From Acanthamoeba sp. SK_2022b (taxonomy: Eukaryota > Discosea > Longamoebia > Acanthamoebidae), in contig JANDJZ010001021.1 in the NCBI GenBank assembly GCA_027943245.1, positions 1-15,663 of the forward strand: a stretch of 15,663 bases of DNA, read 5' to 3'. Shown here piece by piece: positions 1 through 9,100 of the stretch. The position numbers and the translations under genes were made by a program. The notes beneath the pieces were generated by a model, which was not told the origin of the DNA, ran no database searches, and was given only the letters and a program-made list of their open reading frames with translations. Positions within the stretch are counted from its first letter, which is position 1, and each line of letters starts with the position of its first letter.

Positions 1-29
1 TGTGTGTGGCAAGCGCGCGTGCGTCGTAC

Positions 30-251
30 GGATTTGATGGCGGCGCGAGTGGCGACGGTGGGCTGAGATGGATCGGAGGCCTGGAGGACGCGGGCCAGCT
101 CGTCTCGCGGCATGGCCGCCATACGGAGCCAGCGGGCCCCGTCCTCGTTCTCGGGTCCAGTCGACGTCGTCCGAGCGTAGGCGGTCAGCGCTGAGGCGAA
201 CGTCTCGATCAACGTCTCGCGAGGAATGTGCTGCAGGGCAACACGCGTAAG

Positions 252-316
<65 letters not shown>

Positions 317-521
317 CACACGTCAAGTGCGTGGCGTGGCGTTACCTGGTGGAGGCCGTATTGCTCGCGGCGGTACTTGGCGGTGTCGCTGGCCCCCTCG
401 GCCATGCACTCGAGGCAGATGTCCTCGGCCTTGGTCTGGTCGCCCACGGGCCGCAGGACGTTGGTGCGCCGGTGGAAGGCCAGGTTGAAGATGTCGCACC
501 TATCCCAGTCGCGCACACACA

Positions 522-583
<62 letters not shown>

Positions 584-3042
584 CGCGCAAGTGAGCAAGT
601 GTGCGGTGTGCGCGCGCGTGGTACAACTCCCCCCCCCCTTTCTCCCGACGTACTTGCAGATATCGCAGGTGCGCAGGAAGGGCTCCTCGCCGTCGGGGAA
701 CTGCAGCACGTTGACCAGGCGATCGACCGACGCGGGGAGCTCGCCCACCATTCGCTCTCGAACGATGCGCAGCACCTTCTGCCGCTTGGGCTTGGCCTTC
801 TCCTTGTTGCCGGCGCCCGCCTGCGCCTGCTTGTCGGTTTCCTCGACCTTCTTCTCGTTCGCTTTGCCGCCGCTGTTGTTGTTGGTGTTGATGTTGGCCC
901 GTAGCGCTTGCTTCTCCACGAGCAGCCCCTCGATGTATTCGCTGTAGTAGGCGTGCCGCGACTTGATCGCCTCGACGTCGAGCCACTCGTCGCGGATGAG
1001 CTTCTCCATCACCCGCAGCAGCGCCGGCAGCTCCTGCGCGTTGTACGGGCGGGCCAGGGAGGGGATTGGGGCGGGGAGTTAATAAAAATGGACCAATGGC
1101 GGTGGTGCCACGTGTACGGGGGGGGGGGCGCACCTCGACCAGGTACTGGGGCGGGGCGCGGTTGGCTTCCTGCGCCGCGAGGATCCTGGTGGCCCTGTCC
1201 TTCAGCCCACAGTAGGCGGCCAACTACACCACGCCCGAGGCAAGCGGCGTTAATCAATAATTAATTCCAGTCGAATGAAAATTGTAAAAACAAATAAATA
1301 AATAAATAAAAAAAATAAAAAAAAGTACCTTGGCGCGATATTTCTCGTCTTTTTTGTTGTGGCGGAAGGAGGGCAGGGCGCTGTTGATGGCGATCTCCAG
1401 GTTCTGCGCCGCCATTCGGTTCCACGCAAACTTGCACGTGATCCCGCCCTGCTCTCTCGGTCATCGCCATTGGGTGGGGAAGGGATATAGAAGACCAATA
1501 AGCGACGAGATGACATAACTCCTCTCCCAATCAGAACGCAAGGCAGGACACGCGGCGCACCTGGTTGATGACCATGTGCGGGGCCTCGGCGGGCACCAGC
1601 ACGAGGTCGCCCACCCGCTGCTTGACGACGTAGGTGGGGAACGGCGCGCGCGCCCACTCCTCGGGCGACACGAAGCCGTTGTCGGCGTCGAGGTCCTGGC
1701 GCGTGGCCGCGAAGAAGTCGGCCACCTTCTGCCTGTCGTCCGTGGCGGCGATCATCCACACGGCGTAGGCGTCCTTCTCCGCCCACAGCATCACGTTGTG
1801 GCCCAACGTGCCCATGATGTCCTGCCCCCGACAGGCGTTGGCGCGTGGCCCAAGCAAGCCCCCCCCCCCGTCAGCAAGGCTGGACCACGCACGCGCGCGG
1901 GGGAAAGGGGGGAGAGGGGGGGCTACCTTGTGCGCAGGGGTGCGCGTGCCGTGGAAGCCAATGTAGCACATCACCGACTCGGGCTGTGTGTAGACGGGCA
2001 GCGTGCCCATCAGGTCTTCGTCGCCCTGCTCGCGGCAACGTAGAATGAGAACAAAGATAAGAGAGAGAGAGAGATAGAAAGAGTTAATAAAAATGAACGA
2101 GACAAAGGCACGGGAGGAAGAGGAGCGTGCCTTCCACAAGAAGGAGGGATGAAGGTGCTGGCGGACGTGGTGCTCCCACTCGGCAGGGGGCGGCACGTCT
2201 TTGGCGTAGAGGCCGCGGTGCTCGCCCGTCTTGTCGGCCGCCATAGCAAAGGAAAGGTACTCCCTGGTGGGTTTCAGTGAGCAACAACGACGCATTGGCA
2301 GTTATCTCGCCAGCGAGTAGAGAGAGAGAGAGAGAAGAGGACGCACTTGAGGGTGGTGCGGTAGTCCTCCCACAGGTCGTTGTCGCGTACATCCACCTCC
2401 ATGTCCCTGCCAAGACAAAGTAATCAGGCTTATTTTACGTTTACTGGCATATAATTAAAAATAACAACAATAAAATAATTGAATAAAAAGTCATAATAAA
2501 CATCAAGAAGTCTCGGGAGAGAGGACGCACGGGCAGGGCGGATCGTTGGGCGAGAAGGAGATCAGTGGGAAGCCAGAGAGCACGGCAGGCACGCCCTTGC
2601 GCACCCACTCCTTTGCGCTCTTAATTCCATCTTCCCCGTACTCGAATCGCTTGGCCCATCGCATACCGAGCAGCGCCTCAGCTTGCAGCTGCTTCGATCC
2701 CTCGGCCGAGGGTAGCTCGTGAAGTGTAGAAGGAAGTAACGGATCAACATTCGAGGTCGCGTCCACCTCCTCGGGGATCTGTGGGAACCAATCTGCGGTG
2801 GCGTTGCCCACCAAAGAGGGCCGGCTTCGCGTGGCTTGAGTCTTAATCTTGGACTCTTGGTCTGATGTGGCGGCAACTCCATTTGCTTCCACCCCTTCCA
2901 TTACGTCGTCGGCCCCCTTGGGAGGCTTGGTGGGATCGTAATTGGGGGAAGCGATCAGTAGCAGGTCGTTCCCCTGCAGGAGAGGCCGATCATCCATCGT
3001 GTTGGCGCCTTGCTGGCCACCCATCGTGGCCGCTCTCATCAT
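30..3042 (-). CDS. JmjC-domain protein with C-terminal zinc-finger-like motif (partial, 3' end outside window)
   Basis: Probable Fe(II)/2-oxoglutarate-dependent histone demethylase or protein hydroxylase of the JmjC superfamily, presumably nuclear. Exons on the minus strand: 2531-3042, 2347-2406, 2131-2263, 1927-2025, 1561-1821, 1329-1448, 1134-1223, 654-1033, 346-499, 30-230. Together they give 670 codons with all phases matching. The start at 3042 has an A-rich context (AAAAATG). Residues 1-170 are low-complexity and unrecognised. The JmjC core spans about residues 190-380: the metal triad reads TPAHKD (H267, D269) and APHMVINQ (H350), followed by KFAWNRMA, typical of the last JmjC strands. 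N277 lies ten residues after H267, as in KDM4A. Residues 475-520 are a Lys/Gln/Ala-rich linker that could carry a nuclear signal. A Cys cluster follows: CDICKCD (C548, C551, C553), H561 and CLEC (C580, C583), placed like the C5HC2 finger of KDM5 but not a clear match to it. The intron after exon 3 is GC-AG. The donor at 28-29 and continuation beyond the left edge are inferred. Family is confident, substrate unknown. Confidence 0.85.
253..315. repeat. (CA)n microsatellite in JmjC intron 9
   Basis: Uninterrupted CA repeat of about 63 bp; on the coding (minus) strand it is (GT)n ending about 20 nt before the acceptor of exon 10. Confidence 0.95.
525..582. repeat. (CA)n microsatellite in JmjC intron 8
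   Basis: CA repeat of about 58 bp; on the coding strand it is (GT)n lying about 25 nt upstream of the acceptor of exon 9. Confidence 0.95.
2026..2130 (-). other. GC-AG intron 3 of the JmjC gene
   Basis: Donor AAG|GCACGC, acceptor GAGCAG|GGC, 105 nt, phase 0. The frame is open through it, but its translation is Ser/Leu/Phe-rich and interrupts the JmjC core between FLWK and GDEDLMG. No GT donor in phase 0 gives a sensible join. Confidence 0.6.
2061..2074. repeat. Short (GA)n tract in JmjC intron 3
   Basis: GA repeat on the plus strand, therefore a CT-rich pyrimidine tract on the coding strand of the GC-AG intron, upstream of its acceptor. Confidence 0.85.
2320..2334. repeat. Short (AG)n tract in JmjC intron 2
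   Basis: AG repeat on the plus strand, a CT tract on the coding strand, lying just after the donor of exon 2. Confidence 0.85.
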
Positions 3043-3762
3043 TTTTAGACGCGTCAGATGCGCTTGCTCGCAACTCGTTTTCGCCAGGGGCTCGCCTTTG
3101 GCGGTTTGGGAGCGAAAGTGCGACTACGCAAAGCTTTAGCCAAAATTCCTGGACGCTGCCACGCACTGCACCAATCGGCACTCTTTATATGTTGCTCAAG
3201 CTTGGACAGTAACCACTGTGCCAGGCCAGTGCATGACTTCACATGGCACATGCACAATTGCAAGTTCACTCATGTGATGACCTGTAACATTCCCAGCAAG
3301 AAGCGCACCACAAAAGCGCCAAGCCGCCTCCTTAAGGAAACAAAGAAAATGTGACAAAGAGAAAAAAACAATAAAAAAGTTTGCTGCTGCACTAGATTAC
3401 ACCACCATGAGCCTTCCAAAGAATCAGCAATGGACCACAAATTCCGACGATGCCTGGTCTCATCGCCTAAAGAGGGGTACTCCGCCCTGCCAATGATGAA
3501 CCAGCATACTGACTTGTGATTTTCTTGAATAATTGATTGATTGCCCACCATGATTTATTTTTATTATTATCAGCGGACGGTACCCCTCATAACTGCACCG
3601 CCCCACTTTGTGCGGGACTGATTCGCGTTTGTGTTCTTACCGGCCGTGACAGATCTGGACAACCCGCTGCAGCGCTCCCAGGTCATTTTCTCGCCCTTGA
3701 ACAGGGCGCTCAACCGAAGCGCGAGCACGGTCATGCTGCCGTCCAACGCCTCCCTGCCCAAC
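3043..3762. promoter_or_regulatory. Divergent intergenic region between the JmjC gene and eIF2B-alpha
   Basis: About 720 bp, lower in GC than the flanking exons, separating the two divergent start codons, so both promoters should lie here. Visible elements are a TATA-like box facing the JmjC gene near 3184-3190, a CCAAT on the plus strand at 3171-3175, A-rich tracts at 3340-3380 and a T/A-rich run at 3552-3568. Positions about 3640-3762 are GC-rich and open on both strands (see findings). No tRNA or other RNA gene was seen. Confidence 0.5.
3183..3190 (-). promoter_or_regulatory. TATA-like box of the JmjC gene
   Basis: Read on the minus strand this is ATATAAAG, about 140 bp upstream of the ATG at 3042, a reasonable distance for a core promoter with a short leader. 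It is the only close TATA match in this part of the spacer. Supported by position and sequence only. Confidence 0.38.
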
Positions 3763-4960
3763 ATGTCTTGGGGTACCGTGTGCTGCTCTCTCTGCTTGCC
3801 GATGCAGTTCTCCTCTCTCTCTCTCTCTCTCTTCCAGCGTTCGAGCGGGGGTTGTCGTCTCATGACGGAGCGACGGGCGTGCAGTGACGCAGGCGTTCAA
3901 CAAGATCCTGGAGTCGGATCCCGACCTCGCTGTGGCCGTGGCCGCCATCACCATCCTCACCGAGGTCATCAAGGTGTCCAAGGGTATTGCGACTGAGGCA
4001 TCCCCGCAATGTGCGCGTCTGGCGGGGTTAGAACTGCTAACGCTGCGTCGTTGTCCACCTCGCAGCGCACACCATGTACGAGGTGCAGCTTGAGCTCAAG
4101 GAGGCCGCCTACCAGCTCCAGCAATGCAGGCACGCAAGCGCTCCTCCCCTCTCCCCCCTTTTTTCCTTCAGTGAAACACGACGTGTCGTGTCGGCCATCG
4201 TATCAACACCGGCGCGTGCACCTGCAGTTCGTCCATTTCCATCACCTCTGGCTGCGCCCTCTTCACCAACTTTGTCACGCGAACCGTGGAGAACATCACC
4301 GTATATAGACAACCCCTCTTCTTTTGGCCCTGAACGCGTGCATGTGTGTCTCATTGCCCCCCCTCCGTTCACAGGACTTTGAGAAGTGCAAGAGCCGCCT
4401 GATCGAGAGGGGCGAAAGCTTCAGAGAGAAGGCGCTCCTGTCGCGCGGCAAGATCAGCGCCTGCGCCGATCCCTTCATCCGCGATGGCCTCGTGCGCGCC
4501 TTTTCCCGCCATTTTCTCCCTCATTTTCTTTGAATAATTTATTTACATTATTTATCGCGTTCGTCTCGCGCGTTGGTGAGGTTGTGCTCACAATTGATCG
4601 GATGCCGTGACGGCGGAGCAGGTGATCCTCACATACGGCTTTTCGCGCGTGGTGCTCACGGTGCTCCTGCGCGCCCTCGCCCAAGACAAACGCTTCCGCG
4701 TGGTCGTCTCCGAGTCCCGACCTGACGGCGCCGGGTACCTCCGCCACCACCTCGACCAAATCTCTCTGCCTCCTCCTGTGCCTCATCCACTCACGCAACT
4801 TGCGCTCTTGTATCCGCCGGCCAGAGTGTTGACTGCCCGGAAGCTTGGCGAAGCCGGCATCCCGGTCACCCTCACCACCGACAACGCGGTACGTGCATCT
4901 CTCTCCCTCCTCCCTATGCATAGCGTAATACAGCCACTCGTTTATTAATCCATTGATTCG

Positions 4961-5046
<86 letters not shown>

Positions 5047-5650
5047 TTTCAGATGGCGCACCTCATGCACAAAGTGGATATGGTGCTCGTGGGCGCCGAA
5101 GCCGTGGTCGAGAACGGCGGCATCGTGTCGCGGGCACGGGCACCCTCCCGTTGGATTGCTATTTGCACTGAAAAGTCAAGTGTTAACGTTTCTCTTTTAA
5201 ATGCGCGGTTGTACGGTTGTGTTGATTCTTGTCGTTCGTGTAGATCGGAACCTACGGCATCGCCATCATGGCGCAGGCGCACAAGAAGCCGTTCTACGTC
5301 GCCGCTGAGAGCTTCAAGTTCACCCGCCTGTATCCGCTCAACCAGGTAGTCCTTGCGTTGCTTAAAAGATCGCGCTATTTCTCTTCTTCGACCGCCTTCA
5401 TTTTATTTTTATTTTTGTTTATTTTATTTGCCTCTATGCTCACTCTGTCTTCACAAAGGGCGACTTGCCGGTGCCCAGCTGTGCGACGGAATCGTCGACG
5501 TTCGCGACGGAACCGCTGCCGGAGGTGGTCGAGCTGGCGACGCCGTCGGTCGACTACACGCCCCCGCAGTACATCTCCCTCCTCCTCACCGACCTGGGCG
5601 TCCTCACTCCCTCCGCCATCTCCGACGAGCTCATCAAGCTCTACTACTAG
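3763..5650 (+). CDS. EIF2B1: Translation initiation factor eIF2B subunit alpha
   Basis: Regulatory subunit of eIF2B, the cytosolic guanine-nucleotide exchange factor for eIF2; the alpha subunit dimerises to join the decamer and senses phosphorylated eIF2. Exons: 3763-3772, 3885-3983, 4066-4129, 4228-4300, 4375-4491, 4622-4734, 4825-4888, 5053-5133, 5244-5345, 5459-5650 (stop TAG). The product is 304 residues, against about 305 in human. Conserved blocks are [14 protein letters not shown] (near residue 13), [16 protein letters not shown] (83-98), [33 protein letters not shown] (193-204), [12 protein letters not shown] (222-233) and the family C-terminus [21 protein letters not shown] minus its last residue spacing changes. 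Introns after exons 3 and 8 use GC donors, forced by phase and by conserved spacing. Exon 1 (ATG TCT TGG G) is the weakest part: it fits phase and length, but an in-frame ATG at 3733 would add ten residues. Downstream exons are near certain. Confidence 0.93.
3811..3836 (+). repeat. (CT)n tract with TTCCAG in eIF2B-alpha intron 1
   Basis: CT repeat running into CTTCCAG at 3831-3837. It looks like a strong 3' splice site, yet using it puts a TGA in the eIF2B-alpha frame at 3863-3865; the usable acceptor is 47 nt downstream at 3883-3884. Confidence 0.85.
4130..4227 (+). other. GC-AG intron 3 of eIF2B-alpha
   Basis: Donor CAG|GCACGC, acceptor CTGCAG|T, phase 2. No GT lies near the required position, and the spacing between conserved eIF2B-alpha blocks on both sides fixes the boundary to within a few residues. 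Confidence 0.75.
4961..5045 (+). repeat. Compound (CT)10(GT)32 microsatellite in eIF2B-alpha intron 7
   Basis: CT repeat at 4961-4980 joined directly to a GT repeat at 4981-5045, which runs to within 7 nt of the acceptor ATTTCAG at 5046-5052. It fills about half of intron 7. Confidence 0.96.
5134..5243 (+). other. GC-AG intron 8 of eIF2B-alpha
   Basis: Donor CGG|GCACGG, acceptor GTGTAG|ATC, phase 0. The join gives NGGIVSR followed by IGTYG, matching the family pattern NGGI-x-x-[KR]-IGT without gap. A GT donor at this place does not exist. Confidence 0.8.
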
Positions 5651-5664
5651 CGGCAGCAAAGCAG

Positions 5665-5683
5665 CCCCCCCCCAAAAAAAAAA
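5665..5683 (+). repeat. C9A10 homopolymer pair after the eIF2B-alpha stop codon
   Basis: Nine C followed by ten A, 14 nt after the TAG stop. It lies in the 3'UTR; such tracts are also prone to sequencing length errors. Confidence 0.9.
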
Positions 5684-5748
5684 CGAATTAAATCACGCGT
5701 CTGCTTCAGATGCCATCTGGCACCATTGCTGGGCTTCCCCGCCTGCGA

Positions 5749-5774
5749 TGATTGGCTTATGTAGGGGCCAATCA
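5749..5774. promoter_or_regulatory. Inverted CCAAT-box pair
   Basis: TGATTGGC at 5749-5756 and GCCAATCA at 5767-5774 are a perfect 8-bp inverted repeat with a 10-bp spacer. Each arm contains a CCAAT core in NF-Y-like context. They lie about 165-190 bp upstream of the TATA-like box at 5939, a typical proximal-promoter position for the giant secreted protein gene. Binding is inferred. Confidence 0.45.
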
Positions 5775-5938
5775 CAGCTCGTAGCGTCTCATCGGCCCGA
5801 CAGATGTCAGATCGGGTGCCATGGCGTACTGGATTAGCGCACACTGGCTGCCCCTAAGACTCCTTATGGCGAGGTGTATCGGCGATGAGGTGCCGAGATA
5901 AGTGGAACATATTTTTGGAAAATGGTAAGTCACGCCTT

Positions 5939-5944
5939 TATAAG
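5939..5944 (+). promoter_or_regulatory. TATA-like box of the giant secreted protein gene
   Basis: TTTATAAGC surrounds this site. Transcription starting about 30 bp downstream (near 5970) would give a first non-coding exon ending at the donor GTATGT at 6016, consistent with the proposed 5'UTR intron. Supported by sequence and spacing only. Confidence 0.45.
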
Positions 5945-6015
5945 CACCTGATCATCTGATATGGTTGACAACCTAGTGCTCGTTTTCGCTCACATCTACA
6001 GAAGGTCAATGGAAG

Positions 6016-6190
6016 GTATGTTTTAGGAATACTCAGTCGACATGCAGCATCACATAAGGCCGAGGGCGTTGCACGACACATGTTGTTCCGCCAAGAGGCC
6101 CGCAGGACGACCAGAAAAAGAGAGCTCTGCGTCAGACGACACGACAGCCTTGCGTCTACACACAGAGCAAACGAACCACAAATCTTTCAG
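6016..6190 (+). other. Probable 5'UTR intron of the giant secreted protein gene
   Basis: AAG|GTATGT at 6016 is among the best donor matches in the window, and AATCTTTCAG ending at 6190 is a good acceptor. The ATG at 6197 follows only six bases after the acceptor and opens directly into the signal peptide. The open frame extending upstream of 6197 encodes a charged, non-signal-like stretch, so it is probably intron. This supports 6197 as the start. Confidence 0.55.
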
Positions 6191-6196
6191 GTTGAG

Positions 6197-9100
6197 ATGA
6201 TGCGGTCCCTGAGTTGGGCGGTGGGAGCGCTAGTCTTGGTGCTGCTCTTTGGTCCTCTTCTTGCCGTTGAAGCTACTGCCGAAGGTCGCCAGAGATATGG
6301 TCGCCCTATGGGCGACGCCAAGCTGGACGGGGGTAGCGCCACCGCCAAGCGAAGCACTCCAGTCGACAACGACAACGAGAACCAGGAACAACCTGAAGTG
6401 TTGTTGAGCAGCTTCTTCAACGAGCCGATGCGATCTCTCGCTGAAGGGCTGGAGGAGAGAGGCCCGGTCATTGCCCAGCCCGTGTACATACCCATGGACA
6501 GTCGCCAGAACACTGCAGGTACTGTTCCTCCGAAATTTGGTTCGTCAACTTCACCCAAGCCTCATGTGATGCGCTTCGTAGATAAGAGGAAGGCGGCCTA
6601 CACCTACATCATCTCCAATGTCAAGCCCTCTCGATCTCGGTTCATATGGTACCCGCAGAGCTTTAGCACAACGGCAGGGGTGAACTTCACCCAGGGAGCC
6701 GTGGTCTCGATAGGCTCCAACACCTTCCCTGGCACCTTCGCCGCCATCGCCGACACATCAAGCATCAACTTCCTCAACGCTAAAGCCCTCTACGACACAA
6801 GGTTCAACCCTCACCCAATTTAGCAGGGCACTGCCCTCCTCCAGGCCCGGTTTAACATCTCTGCTCCGTCCAGCATTGCCATCTTGGCCGTGGAGGGCCA
6901 ATACCAAGGCAGGTTGACGCCGCTCACCTACGAGGCCTACGCCTACTGTTCGCCGCTCTACAACTACATCCTCAACAAGTACATCGAATGCTGGAGCTCC
7001 GCTGACTACTGGGCCGCTCTCGCCGCCAACCAAGTGAGCGAGTCCGTGAGCGTGGTCTACGTGGATGAGGTCGACGTGTCCTCGGGCAGGTTGCTCGTCG
7101 ACGGCACCACGCCGCGATTCGGGATGTTGATCGTGCCCGACCTCTACCAGGGCACAGAAAGCACCATCGCTTCGCTCCTGGGACCGACCGGACAAGCAGC
7201 TCTTCAGAGCTACGTCAACAAGGGAGGCCTCGTCTTCAGCTCGGGCAAAGGTTCCTCACAACTCAACGCAGCACGGTGTGCTGTCGCCCTTACACGAAAG
7301 CGGGGAGCGTGCAGGTGCGCTGCTCCTACAGGCGGTCGGCCTGGTCCCGAACGACACGTTCGACTCGACCCAATCCGTGACGGCCAAGAGCGGGCGAGTG
7401 AACGCCACGGTCCAGGGCTGCAACCAGAACCTCGCCACAGACGCCGCTGCCCAGTTCGCCCAGCGGGCGCTCTGCTTCTCGCCGGGTCAGGGCGGCGCGG
7501 CCGCCTCGGCCTCGCTCGATTCGGCGCCCCTGGTAGCCAACCTGAACGGCTTCGCCATAGCGGCCAGCTGGAACGGCTCGAGCGTGCGCATCCGTAATTC
7601 ACAAGGTTCGATATTCAGTGCTCGACAGAGAGATGTCTAATCGTGTCGTGGCAACGTAGGTTTCTATCAAGACGGTGCCAACGGGACTGCCTACCCGCAC
7701 ATCTTGTGGAAGAAGATGGGCAAGGGACAGATCGTGGTCAACCTGGGCAATCCTGTTCTGTCGGACTCATCGTTCGGATGGTTCTTCAACACCATGTTCC
7801 TGGCCATGAGCAGGAACATCATTCTCGACACCTCGCTCACTTCCGGCTTCACCAACATCCCCGCCCTCGAGCAGGTGGGCCTGAGCGTGGCGCTCAACTT
7901 CAAGAACCTCTTCAACGAAACCCTCACGTACGAGACATATAGTTCATTGTTTGCTTTAGCGATCAATCTTTTCGCTCATCCTTCATCGTGCCCAGGAACG
8001 CCCGCTTCATCGTCTGGGTTGCCGCTGGCCTTGACGTACGTCTGCCTCCTCGTCAAAATTATAGTAATAATACTATCAACAACATTAATGATAACACAGA
8101 GATAAAACTGGCGAGGCTCACCTTGTCTCTTATAGGTGCTGGACCCAGTGCCCCTGCCGTGTTTTCTGGTCAACAACAGCCAGCTCGCTGCGCCGTCTTC
8201 GACGTACACCAATGCATCGTTCCTCGATTGCACCCCCGTGAGTGGCACCTTTGTGAACTTCCTCGACATGCCCCTCAACATCTCGGTCTTCATTCGAGAC
8301 GTCACGATTACGCAGAGGGTACCGAGTTTAGCGATGACCCAGTAGACGAGTGTATTGACGTGCCCCGTCTCCACTTCTTCTTCGTCTTCATAGGGAACGA
8401 ACATCCCATTGCTCTACCCACAGCTCAACTACACCATCCCGAGCCGGTCCGATCGTATCGAGTTCATCGACTGGGGCGCCATCACCGTCAACGCCTACGG
8501 AGCCGCGTTGGTACTGCGCGCCTCCGAAAGTGAAATCTGGAGCACCACAGGGCTCTGAACTGATCGCGTGTGTATGCGCGCACAGATTCGCTGCGAGATG
8601 AACGCCGATCCGCTGGGCTTCTACCCACGTACGGCACTCCTCGCTACCTTCGACGAAGGCGCGCTGACAAGCTGTGTGCGTGTGTGTTTGTGTGTGGCCG
8701 GCACAGTGTCTGGCACGGGAATATATGTGGACAATGTGCTCACCGCCGAGAACAAGGGCAATACCAACGCGCTGGACCTCGTCTCCATCCTCTACGCGCC
8801 TCTCGTTTCTCCACTGGTGGATATGGACAACCAGGCGCAGGTGGCCAGCACGATGAGCTTTGATTGGCAGTACTACGACGTGAGCGTCAACGGAGTGGCC
8901 AACTACAGCTATCCTTTCAACTCGACCAACCCGCGGGACTACGACTACCTCGACTGGTGGTTGCTCAACCAGCGCGGCGGCGCCCTGGCGGCCAACTGGG
9001 ACTGCCCGGTCAAGAAGAACAAGACCGTGCGTTTCGAGTCCATCTTTGGCAGCACCACCAACGTGTCCACGGACCTGAGCGGCGTTGGCAACTCGGGCTA

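Larger units (their letters stand above)
5651..6196 (+). promoter_or_regulatory. Intergenic spacer between eIF2B-alpha and the giant secreted protein gene
   Basis: 546 bp holding the 3' end of eIF2B-alpha and the promoter and leader of the downstream gene. In order: a C9A10 tract just after the stop codon (5665-5683), short inverted repeats around 5707-5719, an inverted pair of CCAAT boxes (5749-5774), a TATA-like box (5939-5944), and a likely 5'UTR intron (6016-6190). No consensus AATAAA follows the eIF2B-alpha stop. No additional gene is supported. Confidence 0.55.

Noticed and set aside
226..594. Open frames of poly(Thr-His) and poly(Cys-Val) through the CA/GT repeats
   Set aside because: They are translations of dinucleotide repeats inside introns of the JmjC gene.
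3058..3354. Small plus-strand open frame of 98 codons in the divergent spacer
   Set aside because: Lower GC at third positions than real exons here, no recognisable motif, and it overlaps the expected leader and promoter of the JmjC gene.
5701..5830. Possible tRNA or structured RNA because of several short inverted repeats
   Set aside because: No cloverleaf, no A- or B-box match; the repeats look like short promoter-type palindromes.
6821..6823. In-frame TAG in the giant gene, suggesting a pseudogene or readthrough
   Set aside because: A 72-nt intron (6802-6873) with a good pyrimidine-rich acceptor and a TTTAACA branch-like site removes it and keeps phase.
6802..6826. A 25-nt mini-intron GTTCAA...AGCAG
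   Set aside because: It would shift the frame and lose the downstream open frame; the 72-nt alternative fits.
7251..7271. A 21-nt mini-intron GTTCCT...CGCAG
   Set aside because: It does not restore the next exon's frame; the 64-nt intron ending at 7314 does.
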